Shown: positions 1 to 6,929 of the stretch, piece after piece
Layout of the letters: each line of letters opens with the position of its first letter
Numbering within the stretch: the stretch's first letter is position 1
Source of the DNA: JAEUPI01 sp035499355
GTDB taxonomy: Bacteria > Pseudomonadota > Gammaproteobacteria > Burkholderiales > Burkholderiaceae_C
Assembly: GCA_035499355.1 (NCBI GenBank)
Contig: DATJYZ010000183.1
Location: forward strand, 1-19,672
Direction: 5' to 3'
Length of the DNA: 19,672 nucleotides
Made by a program: the position numbers and the translations under genes
Notes under the pieces: model-generated
Told to the model about the DNA's origin: nothing
Databases searched by the model: none
Seen by the model: only the letters and a program-made list of their open reading frames with translations

Positions 1-106
1 CCTGCACGTGGTGCCGATGCAGCTGCTGGCGTACCACACGGCCGTCGCGCGCGGCACCGATGTGGACAAGCCGCGCAACCTCGCGAAGTCGGTCACCGTC
101 GAGTGA
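1..106 (+). CDS. glmS: GlmS (glutamine:fructose-6-phosphate aminotransferase), C-terminal 35 residues only
   Basis: GlmS makes glucosamine-6-phosphate from fructose-6-phosphate and glutamine, the first step towards peptidoglycan and LPS amino sugars, in the cytosol. Only the end of the gene is in the window: the frame from base 2 encodes LHVVPMQLLAYHTAVARGTD and then VDKPRNLAKSVTVE before TGA at 104-106. This is the highly conserved GlmS tail, including the DxPRNLAKSVTVE terminus. The rest of the protein lies upstream of the window. The 3' end of glmS is the known target of Tn7-type elements and of some genomic islands, which matters here because a second copy of the tail follows at 223-264. 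Confidence 0.94.
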   Translation, partial: LHVVPMQLLAYHTAVARGTDVDKPRNLAKSVTVE

Positions 107-114
107 CCGACTTC

Positions 115-138
115 GGTTGCCGCCCCGAGGCGGCAACC
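115..138 (+). terminator. Hairpin after glmS, possible terminator
   Basis: A perfect 10-bp inverted repeat, GGTTGCCGCC / GGCGGCAACC, with a 4-nt CCGA loop begins 9 nt after the glmS stop codon. Position and stability suit a transcription terminator. No run of T follows (the next bases are GCGACG), so it may be a Rho-assisted or imperfect terminator, or an mRNA 3'-end protector. Confidence 0.6.
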
Positions 139-222
139 GCGACGCAGGTGCGCGAGTTGCGCGGCTTGCGGCGCAGGCTAAATTGGCGCAGCCAAGTTAA
201 GGCGCGCAGCGCCGGCCGGAGC

Positions 223-264
223 AACAAACCCCGGAACCTGGCGAAGAGCGTGACCGCGGAGTAG
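223..264 (+). pseudogene. Second glmS 3'-end remnant (13 codons plus stop)
   Basis: The frame at 223-264 reads NKPRNLAKSVTAE followed by TAG. It matches the last residues of the complete glmS just upstream (DKPRNLAKSVTVE, bases 65-106) at 11 of 13 positions. Most shared codons differ at the third base (AAA/AAG, CCC/CCG, CGG/CGC, CTG/CTC, GTG/GTC), and serine is AGC rather than TCG. It is therefore not a recent tandem duplication but the tail of a diverged glmS. The frame stays open upstream to about 136, but those residues do not resemble GlmS. It could be a remnant of a displaced glmS 3' end after island insertion and loss, or of a second glmS. The resemblance is plain; its origin is inference. 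Confidence 0.6.
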
Positions 265-404
265 ATGGTCATGGCCGCCATCGCGCCGCGCGTCGTGTTC
301 CGTGGATCCTCCTGTTCGCGAGGCTCACCGACGAGTGCCATACTGCTTGTCGGCGCACCCAGTCGATGTCGCAGGCGCGCGAGACGGCTCGTAGATCGCG
401 ACGC
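265..404. other. Spacer upstream of the MmgE/PrpD gene
   Basis: No convincing gene, promoter or RNA element is visible. A CATACT hexamer at 339-344 could be a -10 box, but its -35 partner (TTCGCG at 315-320, 18-bp spacing) is poor. With 107-222 this makes nearly 300 bases with no full gene, holding only the glmS hairpin and the glmS tail remnant. Confidence 0.4.
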
Positions 405-1862
405 ATGATGCAGCTTGTTCGACGTGAGTTTCTGGGTCTGGCGACCGGCGCGGGCCTCCTATCGGTGGCCGGTTGCCCCGCCTGGGCACAAGCCACGCGC
501 CCGCTCGCGGAACGACTCGCAGACTACGCGGTCCGCCTTCGCTACGAGGATCTCGACGCCGCAACGATCGAGCGGGTCAAGTCGCATGTCATCGATACGC
601 TAGGCTGCGGCATCGCGGCGCTCGACGAGCCCCCGGTGCGCATCTGCCGCGACGTTGCGCTGGCGCCCGCGGACGGTGGCTCGACGGTGATCGGCACCAG
701 CCGACGCACGACGCCCGAGCTTGCCTCGTTCGCCAATGGCGCCGCTTGCCGTTACTATGACCTGAACGACACCTATGCTTCCGCCAGCCACGGGGCGGTT
801 CATCCCAGCGATCACATCGCGCCGTGCCTCGCGATCGCAGAGTCCGAACGGGCGAGTGCCGCGGAACTGATCACCGCGATCGTTCTCGCCTACGAAGTCA
901 ACTGTCGCCTGCTCGATGCCTTCGACGCGGCGAGCCGCGGATGGGATTTGCCGGTGCTGAGTCTGCCAGCCGTTGCGCTTGCCGCTGGCAGGCTCATGAA
1001 ACTCCCTTCGTCGAAGCTCGCGCAGGCACTCGGCCTTGCCCTCAACGACCATATCGCGATGGGCCAGACGCGGACGCAGACGAATTCCGATTGGAAGGGC
1101 TTCGCCGATGCTGAAGCCGCGCGCAACGCGGTGTTCGCCACAGCGCTGGCTCGTGGCGGCATCACAGGGCCGGAACCCATCTTCGAAGGGCGGAAAGGCT
1201 TCTTCCAGCTCGTCTCTCCGGCGGCGCCGGTAGATGTCGGCGCCTTCGGCGGACCAGGTGCCGAGTTCAAGATCCACCAGTGCGGGATCAAACCCTTTCC
1301 GGCTGTCGTACACGCTCAGACGGCGATCGTCGCCGCCATCGAGGTCGCCAAGGAGATCGGCAATGTCGATCGCGCCACCGCGATCGAGATTGACACCACG
1401 CAACGAGGCTACGAGCAGGCCGGACGCGATCGAGAGAAGTGGACGCCGCAAAATCGGGACACCGCAGACCATAGCCTGCCCTACCTCACGGCGCGCGCGA
1501 TGTTCGACGGCGAGATCAGCAACGCCAGCTATGCATCGGACAAGCTTCGCGATGCGCGCATTCTCGCCTTCATGCGCAGGATCACCGTGAAGGAAGATCC
1601 CGCGTTCCTGGTCCCGAAGGGCAATGCCCCGTCGACGCGCCTCACCGTGACGCTCGACGACGGGAGGCAGGTGGTGCGTCAGGTTGACAACCTACCCGGG
1701 TTCCCTGGACAAGCAATGAGCCGGACCGACATCGAGCGGAAGTTTCGCGGCAATGTAGGCCAGCGCTGGCCGAAGGAACGGACTGACGCCGTTCTGCAAG
1801 CATTGTGGGCGCTGGACAAGATCGAGGATGTGCGCTCGTTGATGAGCAAGCTGGCAGCGTAG
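405..1862 (+). CDS. MmgE/PrpD family protein with a twin-arginine signal
   Basis: This protein belongs to the MmgE/PrpD family, which includes 2-methylcitrate dehydratase and cis-aconitate decarboxylase, lyases acting on small carboxylic acids. The mature part begins near ATRPLAERLADYAVRLRYEDL and continues with HVIDTLGCGIAAL, a standard family opening. The length of 485 residues is usual for the family plus a leader. The start at 405 is preferred over 366 because it puts RREFLG (residues 6-11) at the front of a Tat signal: a hydrophobic stretch, then AWAQA, a signal-peptidase site near residue 30. VAGC at 21-24 also fits a lipobox, so a Tat-exported lipoprotein is possible. No strong ribosome site is seen at either start. 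The family is normally cytosolic, so export is odd. The gene converges on the UPF0261 gene with a 19-bp gap. The reaction is unknown. Confidence 0.85.
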   Translation: MMQLVRREFLGLATGAGLLSVAGCPAWAQATRPLAERLADYAVRLRYEDLDAATIERVKSHVIDTLGCGIAALDEPPVRICRDVALAPADGGSTVIGTSRRTTPELASFANGAACRYYDLNDTYASASHGAVHPSDHIAPCLAIAESERASAAELITAIVLAYEVNCRLLDAFDAASRGWDLPVLSLPAVALAAGRLMKLPSSKLAQALGLALNDHIAMGQTRTQTNSDWKGFADAEAARNAVFATALARGGITGPEPIFEGRKGFFQLVSPAAPVDVGAFGGPGAEFKIHQCGIKPFPAVVHAQTAIVAAIEVAKEIGNVDRATAIEIDTTQRGYEQAGRDREKWTPQNRDTADHSLPYLTARAMFDGEISNASYASDKLRDARILAFMRRITVKEDPAFLVPKGNAPSTRLTVTLDDGRQVVRQVDNLPGFPGQAMSRTDIERKFRGNVGQRWPKERTDAVLQALWALDKIEDVRSLMSKLAA

Positions 1863-1881
1863 GGCGTTGGAAGGGGGCAGT

Positions 1882-3075
1882 TCAAGAGACGCTGCGCACG
1901 TTGCGGACGACCTCGGTGACGAAGGCTGCGTCGTTGATGTGCGCCGCTACGCGCACGACGCGCCGCGTCTCGGTTTGTTCGGTATGCCGCACGATGGCGT
2001 CGAACAGCGCGGCGTCGGCCTCGGGCCACCAGAACGCACAACCGGGCGCGTCGAGCGCAGAAACACCGCCTTCGGGGATCAGGAAGCGCACCGGCCCGCG
2101 CATGCGGTTCAGCCGCTGCGCGATCCATTCGCCGATGCGGCGGTTCTCCGCCGGTGTGGTGCGCATCAGTGTCACGTTGGCGTTGTGGATGTGGAAGCGG
2201 CGCTCGTCGAACTGCTTCGGCACCGTCTCGCGGCCCCAGAAGTTCACCATGTCGAGCGCGCCGCAGGAGCCGATGTAGGGCAGCGGGTGTCGGCTCGGCG
2301 CGCCGAGCCGATCTTCGCCGGCACTGAGAACGCCGCCGCACAACAGATCGGCGATCTCGGTCGTGGTGAGGTCGACCAGCGCCGCGAGGTGGCCGTCGTC
2401 GGCGAGCTTCTCCAGGCTCTGGCCGCCGGCACCGGTGGCGTGGAAGACGAGGCACTCGTACTCACCCTGCAGCGCGCGTGTCACGCCCTGCACGCAAGGC
2501 GTGGTGACGCCGAACATGGACAGGCCGAGCGCCGGCAGTGAGTCCGCCGCCGGCGCCTGCCACGCCCGCACCATGCCGGCCAACGCGTGGGCCGCATTGG
2601 CCAGCACCTGGCGCGAGATGCGGTTCAGGCCCGAGACATCGACCACCGGGTAGAGCATCGCGATATCGGCACTGCCGACGTAGGGCCGCACGTCGCCCGA
2701 GGCGTGCGTGCACACCAGCAGCTTGGGCAGGCCGACCGGCAGCGCACGCATCGCGGGGCTGACCAGCGCGGCCGCGCCGGAGCCGCCCGCGCCGACGATG
2801 CCGCCGATGTCGCTGCGCTGCCGCACGAAGGCGACCAGGGCGTCGGCCATGGCCGCCACCGCGCTGGCGCGCTCACCGGTGAACACGGCGCCGGCTCCGG
2901 CACGGTGATGCAAGGCGACCTGCGCAGCGCTGACATCGGCACCCGGCACGTCGTGCCGGGTCGTCGACACGTCAACCGCGATCACGGGCACACCCTGCGC
3001 GCGGATCCGATCGCGAACGAATAGCAGCTCCTCGGCCTTGGTGTCGAACGTGCCGACGACGAATGCGGCCTTCAT
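1882..3075 (-). CDS. Tm-1-like / UPF0261 family protein
   Basis: A 397-residue protein of the UPF0261 family, named after the N-terminal part of tomato Tm-1, which has a nucleotide-binding fold. Family marks are GTFDTKAEEL at residues 8-17, the glycine-rich GAGGSG at 95-100, and a later stretch LVDLTTTEIADLLCGGVLSA near the middle of the C-terminal half. No signal peptide or membrane segment is apparent, so it should be cytosolic. The biochemical role of the bacterial family is not established to my knowledge. It is the last gene of the minus-strand arm, 48 bp behind the Gfo/Idh gene, with only a weak ribosome site. That location suggests a job in carbohydrate breakdown. Family assignment is firm; function is not. 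Confidence 0.88.
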   Translation of the reverse strand: MKAAFVVGTFDTKAEELLFVRDRIRAQGVPVIAVDVSTTRHDVPGADVSAAQVALHHRAGAGAVFTGERASAVAAMADALVAFVRQRSDIGGIVGAGGSGAAALVSPAMRALPVGLPKLLVCTHASGDVRPYVGSADIAMLYPVVDVSGLNRISRQVLANAAHALAGMVRAWQAPAADSLPALGLSMFGVTTPCVQGVTRALQGEYECLVFHATGAGGQSLEKLADDGHLAALVDLTTTEIADLLCGGVLSAGEDRLGAPSRHPLPYIGSCGALDMVNFWGRETVPKQFDERRFHIHNANVTLMRTTPAENRRIGEWIAQRLNRMRGPVRFLIPEGGVSALDAPGCAFWWPEADAALFDAIVRHTEQTETRRVVRVAAHINDAAFVTEVVRNVRSVS

Positions 3076-3123
3076 CGCGCTGCGCAGGTCACGCGACGTG
3101 CCGTGAGGTGGCTGCGCTGGCGC

Positions 3124-4311
3124 CTAGCGATGCAGGCGCGCGTCGGTCCAGCGGCCATCGGCGCGGCTCGACTCGACCACCGCCTCGATGAACTTCATGC
3201 CGCGCGCGCCGTCTTCCACGGTCGGCACGGTGCAGGCCAACGGGTCTGGCGCACGCCCTTGCCAACGGGCCTGGATCTGCTCGGCCACGTCGCGGTAGAT
3301 CTGTGCAAAGCCCTCGAGGTAGCCCTCGGGGTGGCCGGCCGGAATGCGTGTCGCATGGCCCGCCGCGGCACCGCCGCCGCTGCCACCGCGCGTGATCAGC
3401 CGAGGCTGCTGGCCCAGCGGCGTGAACCAGAGATGATTCGGGCTCTCCTGGCGGAACTCCAGGCCCGCCTTGCTGCCGTAGATGCGCACGCGCAGCGCAT
3501 TCTCGTTGCCCGGCGCGACCTGGCTCGACCACAGCATGCCGCGCGCGCCGTTCGTGTAGCGCAGCATCACGTGGGCGTTGTCGTCCAGACGACGGCCAGC
3601 GACGAAGGTCGTCAGGTCGGCACTCACGGCCGCGAGTTCGAGGCCGGTGATGAAGCGCGCCAAGTGCTCGGCATGCGTGCCGATGTCGCCGAGCGAGCCC
3701 CCCGCGCCGGCCTGCGCCGGGTCGACGCGCCATGCGGCCTGCTTCTGGCCGGTTGATTCGAGATCGGTGCTGAGCCAGTCTTGCGGGTATTCGGCCTGCA
3801 CGACGCGAATCTCGCCGAGCTCGCCGACCGCCACCATCTCGCGCGCCTGGCGCACCATCGGGTAGCCGCTGTAGTTGTGCGTCAGCGCGAACAGGCGGCC
3901 GCTGCGGCGAACGCACTGCACCAACTCGAGCGCCTCGGCCAGTGTGGTGGTCAGCGGCTTGTCGCAGATCACGTCGATGCCGGCGTCCAGGAATGCGGTG
4001 GCGATGCGGGCGTGCAGATGGTTCGGTGTGACGATGGCGACAACGTCGATGCCGTCTTCGCGGGCCGCCTCGTGGCGGGCCATGTCGCGGTAGTCGGCGT
4101 AGCTTCGCCCGGGGGCGATGTGCAGCTCGGCCGCACTCGCTGCTGCACGTGCGGCGTCGGACGACAGCGCACCGGCGACCAGCTCGTAGCAGTCGTCGAG
4201 CCGCGCCGCCATGCGATGCACGCCGCCGATGAACGCGCCCTGGCCGCCACCCACCATGCCCAGGCGGATGCGGCGCGGCGCGGCCACCGTCCTTGCTCCT
4301 TCGATGGCCAT
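3124..4311 (-). CDS. Gfo/Idh/MocA family NAD(P)-dependent sugar oxidoreductase
   Basis: A 395-residue cytosolic dehydrogenase of the family that oxidises sugars, inositols and glycosides, often at C3 or C1. The Rossmann part shows the glycine-rich MVGGGQGAFIGG turn near residues 19-30 and TPNHLH at 95-100. The family's EKP motif appears as DKP at 117-119, with K118 the expected catalytic lysine. The second domain has GDIGTH at 208-213, giving D209 and H213 of the usual active site. A strong ribosome site (GAGGAGG) lies about 8 nt before the ATG. The start is 11 bp downstream of the TIM-barrel gene's stop, so the two are surely cotranscribed. Dehydrogenases of this type with sugar-isomerase-like partners are known from levoglucosan and C-glycoside catabolism; whether this enzyme belongs there is inference. 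Substrate and cofactor preference are not readable. Confidence 0.92.
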   Translation of the reverse strand: MAIEGARTVAAPRRIRLGMVGGGQGAFIGGVHRMAARLDDCYELVAGALSSDAARAAASAAELHIAPGRSYADYRDMARHEAAREDGIDVVAIVTPNHLHARIATAFLDAGIDVICDKPLTTTLAEALELVQCVRRSGRLFALTHNYSGYPMVRQAREMVAVGELGEIRVVQAEYPQDWLSTDLESTGQKQAAWRVDPAQAGAGGSLGDIGTHAEHLARFITGLELAAVSADLTTFVAGRRLDDNAHVMLRYTNGARGMLWSSQVAPGNENALRVRIYGSKAGLEFRQESPNHLWFTPLGQQPRLITRGGSGGGAAAGHATRIPAGHPEGYLEGFAQIYRDVAEQIQARWQGRAPDPLACTVPTVEDGARGMKFIEAVVESSRADGRWTDARLHR

Positions 4312-4322
4312 CGTGCGCCTCC

Positions 4323-5378
4323 TCAGCCGATGCCGAGCATCTTCTTGTTTTCAGCCGTGTTCACACCGCCGCCGGCAAAGTCGTCGAACGCGCGCTCGGC
4401 CACGCGGATGATGTGGTCGGCGATGAACGTCGCGCCTTCGCGCGCGCCGTCTTCCGGGTGCTTGAGGCAGCACTCCCATTCCAGCACGGCCCAGCCGGGG
4501 AAGTCGTAGGCCGCCATCTTCGAGAAGATCGCCGCGAAGTCGACCTGCCCGTCACCGAGCGAACGGAAGCGGCCCGCGCGCTTGAGCCAGGGCTGGAAGC
4601 CGCCGTACACGCCTTGCTTGCCGGTCGGGTTGAACTCGGCATCCTTGACGTGGAAGATCTTGATGCGGTCGTGGTAGCAGTCGATGTAGTCGAGATAGTT
4701 GAGTTGCTGCAGCACGAAGTGGCTGGGGTCGTACAGCAGGCAGGCCCGCTTGTGGTGGCCGACACGCTCGAGGAACATCTCGTAGGTCTCGCCGTCGTGC
4801 AGGTCTTCGCCCGGGTGGATCTCGTAGCAGACGTCGACACCGGCGCCGTCGAACGCGTCGAGAATCGGGCGCCAGCGCTTCGCCAGCTCGTCGAAGGCCT
4901 CTTCGATCAGGCCGGGTGGGCGCGGCGGCCACGAGTAGAGATAGGGCCAGGCCAGTGCGCCCGAGAACGACGCGTGTGCCGTCAGGCCCAGGTTCGCGGA
5001 AGCCTTGGCCGCGTAAAGCATCTGCTGCACGGCCCACTTCTGGCGCGCCGCAGGATTGCCGCGCACCTCGGGGGCCGCGAAGCCGTCGAAGCCGGCGTCG
5101 TAGGCTGGGTGCACGGCAACGAGCTGGCCCTGCAGGTGGGTCGAGAGCTCGGTGATCTGCAGCCCGTGCTGCGCCAGCGTGCCCTTCACCTCGTCGCAAT
5201 AGGTCTTGCTCTCGGCGGCATTCTTCAGATTGAACAATCGAGCATCCCAGCTCGGCATCTGGATGCCCTTGTAGCCCAGGCCCGAGGCCCACTTTGCAAT
5301 GGAGTCCAGCGTGTTGAACGGCGCAGCGTCACCCGCGAACTGCGCCAGAAAGATGGCGGGCCCCTTGATGGTCTTCAT
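4323..5378 (-). CDS. Sugar phosphate isomerase/epimerase-type TIM barrel (AP endonuclease 2 fold)
   Basis: A 351-residue protein of the xylose-isomerase-like TIM-barrel superfamily, whose members isomerise, epimerise or beta-eliminate sugars using a divalent metal. Likely metal ligands at the barrel mouth are E186 (CYEIHPGE), D217 (YDPSH), H243 (FHVKD) and a glutamate in LEWE (E300 or E302). It is longer than simple ketose epimerases (about 290 residues) and has extra segments around GVYGGFQPWLKRAG. It is the first gene of the minus-strand operon, with a good AGAGGAGA ribosome site just before the ATG and the control region directly upstream. Beside a Gfo/Idh dehydrogenase, it may act on the oxidised sugar produced by that enzyme. 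Substrate unknown; cytosolic. Confidence 0.88.
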   Translation of the reverse strand: MKTIKGPAIFLAQFAGDAAPFNTLDSIAKWASGLGYKGIQMPSWDARLFNLKNAAESKTYCDEVKGTLAQHGLQITELSTHLQGQLVAVHPAYDAGFDGFAAPEVRGNPAARQKWAVQQMLYAAKASANLGLTAHASFSGALAWPYLYSWPPRPPGLIEEAFDELAKRWRPILDAFDGAGVDVCYEIHPGEDLHDGETYEMFLERVGHHKRACLLYDPSHFVLQQLNYLDYIDCYHDRIKIFHVKDAEFNPTGKQGVYGGFQPWLKRAGRFRSLGDGQVDFAAIFSKMAAYDFPGWAVLEWECCLKHPEDGAREGATFIADHIIRVAERAFDDFAGGGVNTAENKKMLGIG

Positions 5379-5419
5379 CGATGTCTCCTCTGGAAAACCC
5401 GCACCGCCAAACCTCGGCG

Positions 5420-5436
5420 CGCGTCGATTCGACGCG
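5420..5436. promoter_or_regulatory. 17-bp palindrome at the likely start of the minus-strand transcript
   Basis: CGCGTCGA-T-TCGACGCG is a perfect 8+8 inverted repeat around one base. It lies just downstream of the predicted minus-strand -10 box (5438-5443), so it covers the expected transcription start. It could be an operator for a second regulator or an early hairpin in the leader. Its sequence differs from the CTGGTC operators. Confidence 0.45.
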
Positions 5437-5437
5437 G

Positions 5438-5466
5438 ATGATCCGTCGGAAGAAATTTGAAGTCAA
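5438..5466 (-). promoter_or_regulatory. Predicted sigma70-type promoter for the minus-strand operon
   Basis: Read on the minus strand: TTGACT (5466-5461) as -35, a 17-bp spacer, then GATCAT (5443-5438) as -10. The -35 is near consensus and the -10 matches at 4 of 6. It drives the TIM-barrel, Gfo/Idh and UPF0261 genes. The operator at 5470-5482 lies immediately upstream of its -35. Confidence 0.5.
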
Positions 5467-5469
5467 CAT

Positions 5470-5482
5470 CTGGTCTGACCAG
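5470..5482. promoter_or_regulatory. Operator 1, FadR/GntR-type palindrome
   Basis: CTGGTC-T-GACCAG, a perfect 13-bp inverted repeat, matches the known E. coli FadR operator core (CTGGTC-N-GAC), and the local context continues with TT as in FadR sites. It lies between the -35 boxes of the two divergent promoters, touching the plus-strand -35 at 5483. The likely binder is the GntR protein encoded at 13965-14726. Confidence 0.78.
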
Positions 5483-5511
5483 TTGACGGGCGATTTTGAA
5501 TCTTCTATTCT
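5483..5511 (+). promoter_or_regulatory. Predicted sigma70-type promoter for the transport/catabolic operon
   Basis: TTGACG (5483-5488), an exact 17-bp spacer, and TATTCT (5506-5511) give a good sigma70 promoter with a start expected near 5518, about 77 nt ahead of the binding-protein gene. It is bracketed by the two CTGGTC palindromes, one abutting the -35 and one over the start site, which is a repression layout. Confidence 0.7.
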
Positions 5512-5514
5512 GAG

Positions 5515-5527
5515 CTGGTCAGACCAG
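5515..5527. promoter_or_regulatory. Operator 2, FadR/GntR-type palindrome over the plus-strand start
   Basis: CTGGTC-A-GACCAG is the exact reverse complement of operator 1, centred 45 bp from it. It begins 3 bp after the -10 box and covers the predicted start of the plus-strand transcript, so a bound protein would block RNA polymerase. Confidence 0.78.
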
Positions 5528-5549
5528 ATTCGGGTCTGAGAACGAGAAC

Positions 5550-5573
5550 GGTGCGGGCACAAGCATCCGCACC
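5550..5573 (+). promoter_or_regulatory. Hairpin in the 5' leader of the transporter operon
   Basis: GGTGCGG (5550-5556) pairs with CCGCACC (5567-5573) around a 10-nt loop, in the untranslated leader and 11 nt before the AGGAGA ribosome site (5585-5590). It could stabilise the mRNA or modulate access to the ribosome site. No known riboswitch class is recognised. Confidence 0.4.
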
Positions 5574-5594
5574 ATCCAACGCACAGGAGACAAC

Positions 5595-6905
5595 ATGGTG
5601 AAGACTCTTTCAAAGGTCATCGCAGCGGCGGCGCTGCTGACGTTCGCCCAGTTGGGTCAGGCTCAGCAGAAGCTGACGATCCTGTGGGCGGAGTGGGATC
5701 CGGCCAACTACCTGCAGGAGTTGGTGAAGGACTACGAGAAAGCGACCGGGGTCAAGGTGACGGTCGAAACCACGCCCTGGCCCAACTTCGAGACCAAGAC
5801 GTTCAAGGAATTCAACGCCAAGGGCTCGGCGTATGACCTGGTGGTGGGCGACTCGCAGTGGCTAGGCGCCGGCTCGACCGGCGGCCACTATGTGGAGCTG
5901 ACCGACTTCTTCAAGAAGCACAAGGTCGCGGAGACCATGGCGCCCGCCACTGTCAAGGGCTATGCCGAGTACCCCGGCAACAGCGGCAGGTACTGGGCCA
6001 TCCCGCTGGAAGGCGACGCCACCGGCATGTCCTATCGCAAGGACTGGTTCGAGGACCCGAAGGAGAAGGCCGCCTTCAAGGGCAAGTACGGCTACGAGCT
6101 CGGCGTGCCCAAGACCTGGAAGGAGCTGGCAGATATCGCCGAATTCTTCCATCGTCCGAAGGAGAAGCGCTACGGCATCTCGATCTATACCGACAACAGC
6201 TACGACGCGCTTGCGATGGGCGTCGAGAACACGATCTTCAGCTTCGGCGGCGACCTTGGCGACTATGCAACCTACAAGGTCGACGGCATCGTCAACTCGA
6301 AGCAGAACATCGAGGCGCTGAATTTCTACAAGCGGCTCTACGGCTACACGCCGCCCGACTGGGGCAAGACCTTCTTCCAGGAGGGCAACCAGGCGATCAC
6401 GGAGAACCTGGCCGCGATGAGCATGAATTTCTTCGCCTTCTTCCCGGCTCTCGCCAACGAAAAGACCAACAAGAACGCCAAGGTCACCGGCTACTTCGCG
6501 ATGCCCAAGGGTCCCACCGGCAAGCAGTTCGCGGCGCTCGGCGGCCAGGGCATCTCGGTCGTCACCTACTCGAAGAACAAGGAAGGCGCGATGAAGTTCC
6601 TCGAGTGGTTCATTCGCGAGGACGTGCAAAAGCGCTGGGCCGACCTGGGTGGCTACACCTGCAACGCAGCGATCCTGAAGTCCGATGCGTTCCGCAAGGC
6701 GACACCGTACAACGAGGCCTTCTACCAGTCGATGTTCATGGTGAAGGACTTCTGGGCCGTTCCCGAGTACGCCGAATTGCTCACTGCGGCCAACAAGCGC
6801 TGGCATCCGTTCGTCGTCGGCGGCAAGGGAACCGCCGAAGAGGCGATGAACGGCCTCGCGAAGGACTGGGAGACGATCTTCAAGAAGTACGGCCGCTACA
6901 AGTAG
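5595..6905 (+). CDS. Extracellular sugar-binding protein of a CUT1-type ABC transporter
   Basis: A 436-residue periplasmic substrate-binding protein of the family 1 (maltose-binding-like) type. A Sec signal peptide is clear: MVKTLSK, a hydrophobic core, then GQAQ with cleavage near residue 23. The mature start QKLTILWAEWDPANYLQELV and the following KDYEKATGVKV and YDLVVGDSQWLG are typical of sugar-binding lobes, as is the late EEAMNGLAKDWE. The start has a good AGGAGA site 4 nt upstream. It is the first gene of the operon, directly under the operator-controlled promoter, and is followed by an intercistronic hairpin that should favour its excess over the membrane parts. The ligand is not identifiable; the neighbouring enzymes suggest a sugar, sugar acid or glycoside. 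Confidence 0.93.
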   Translation: MVKTLSKVIAAAALLTFAQLGQAQQKLTILWAEWDPANYLQELVKDYEKATGVKVTVETTPWPNFETKTFKEFNAKGSAYDLVVGDSQWLGAGSTGGHYVELTDFFKKHKVAETMAPATVKGYAEYPGNSGRYWAIPLEGDATGMSYRKDWFEDPKEKAAFKGKYGYELGVPKTWKELADIAEFFHRPKEKRYGISIYTDNSYDALAMGVENTIFSFGGDLGDYATYKVDGIVNSKQNIEALNFYKRLYGYTPPDWGKTFFQEGNQAITENLAAMSMNFFAFFPALANEKTNKNAKVTGYFAMPKGPTGKQFAALGGQGISVVTYSKNKEGAMKFLEWFIREDVQKRWADLGGYTCNAAILKSDAFRKATPYNEAFYQSMFMVKDFWAVPEYAELLTAANKRWHPFVVGGKGTAEEAMNGLAKDWETIFKKYGRYK

Positions 6906-6929
6906 CAGCCACACGGCGTCCGCGAACAG

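Noticed and set aside
107..264. Tn7-like transposon ends between the two glmS tails
   Set aside because: No TGTGGG-type end, repeated TnsB-like sites or tns genes are visible here, so only a scar, not an element, can be claimed.
366..404. Upstream start for the MmgE/PrpD protein
   Set aside because: Adds 13 residues (MSQARETARRSRR) ahead of an otherwise normal Tat leader and has no ribosome site; 405 gives the standard leader length. Not fully excluded.
3124..5378. Naming the pathway as levoglucosan catabolism
   Set aside because: The Gfo/Idh plus TIM-barrel pairing is suggestive, but the residues visible do not identify the substrate and the extra acid-sugar enzymes do not fit that route.
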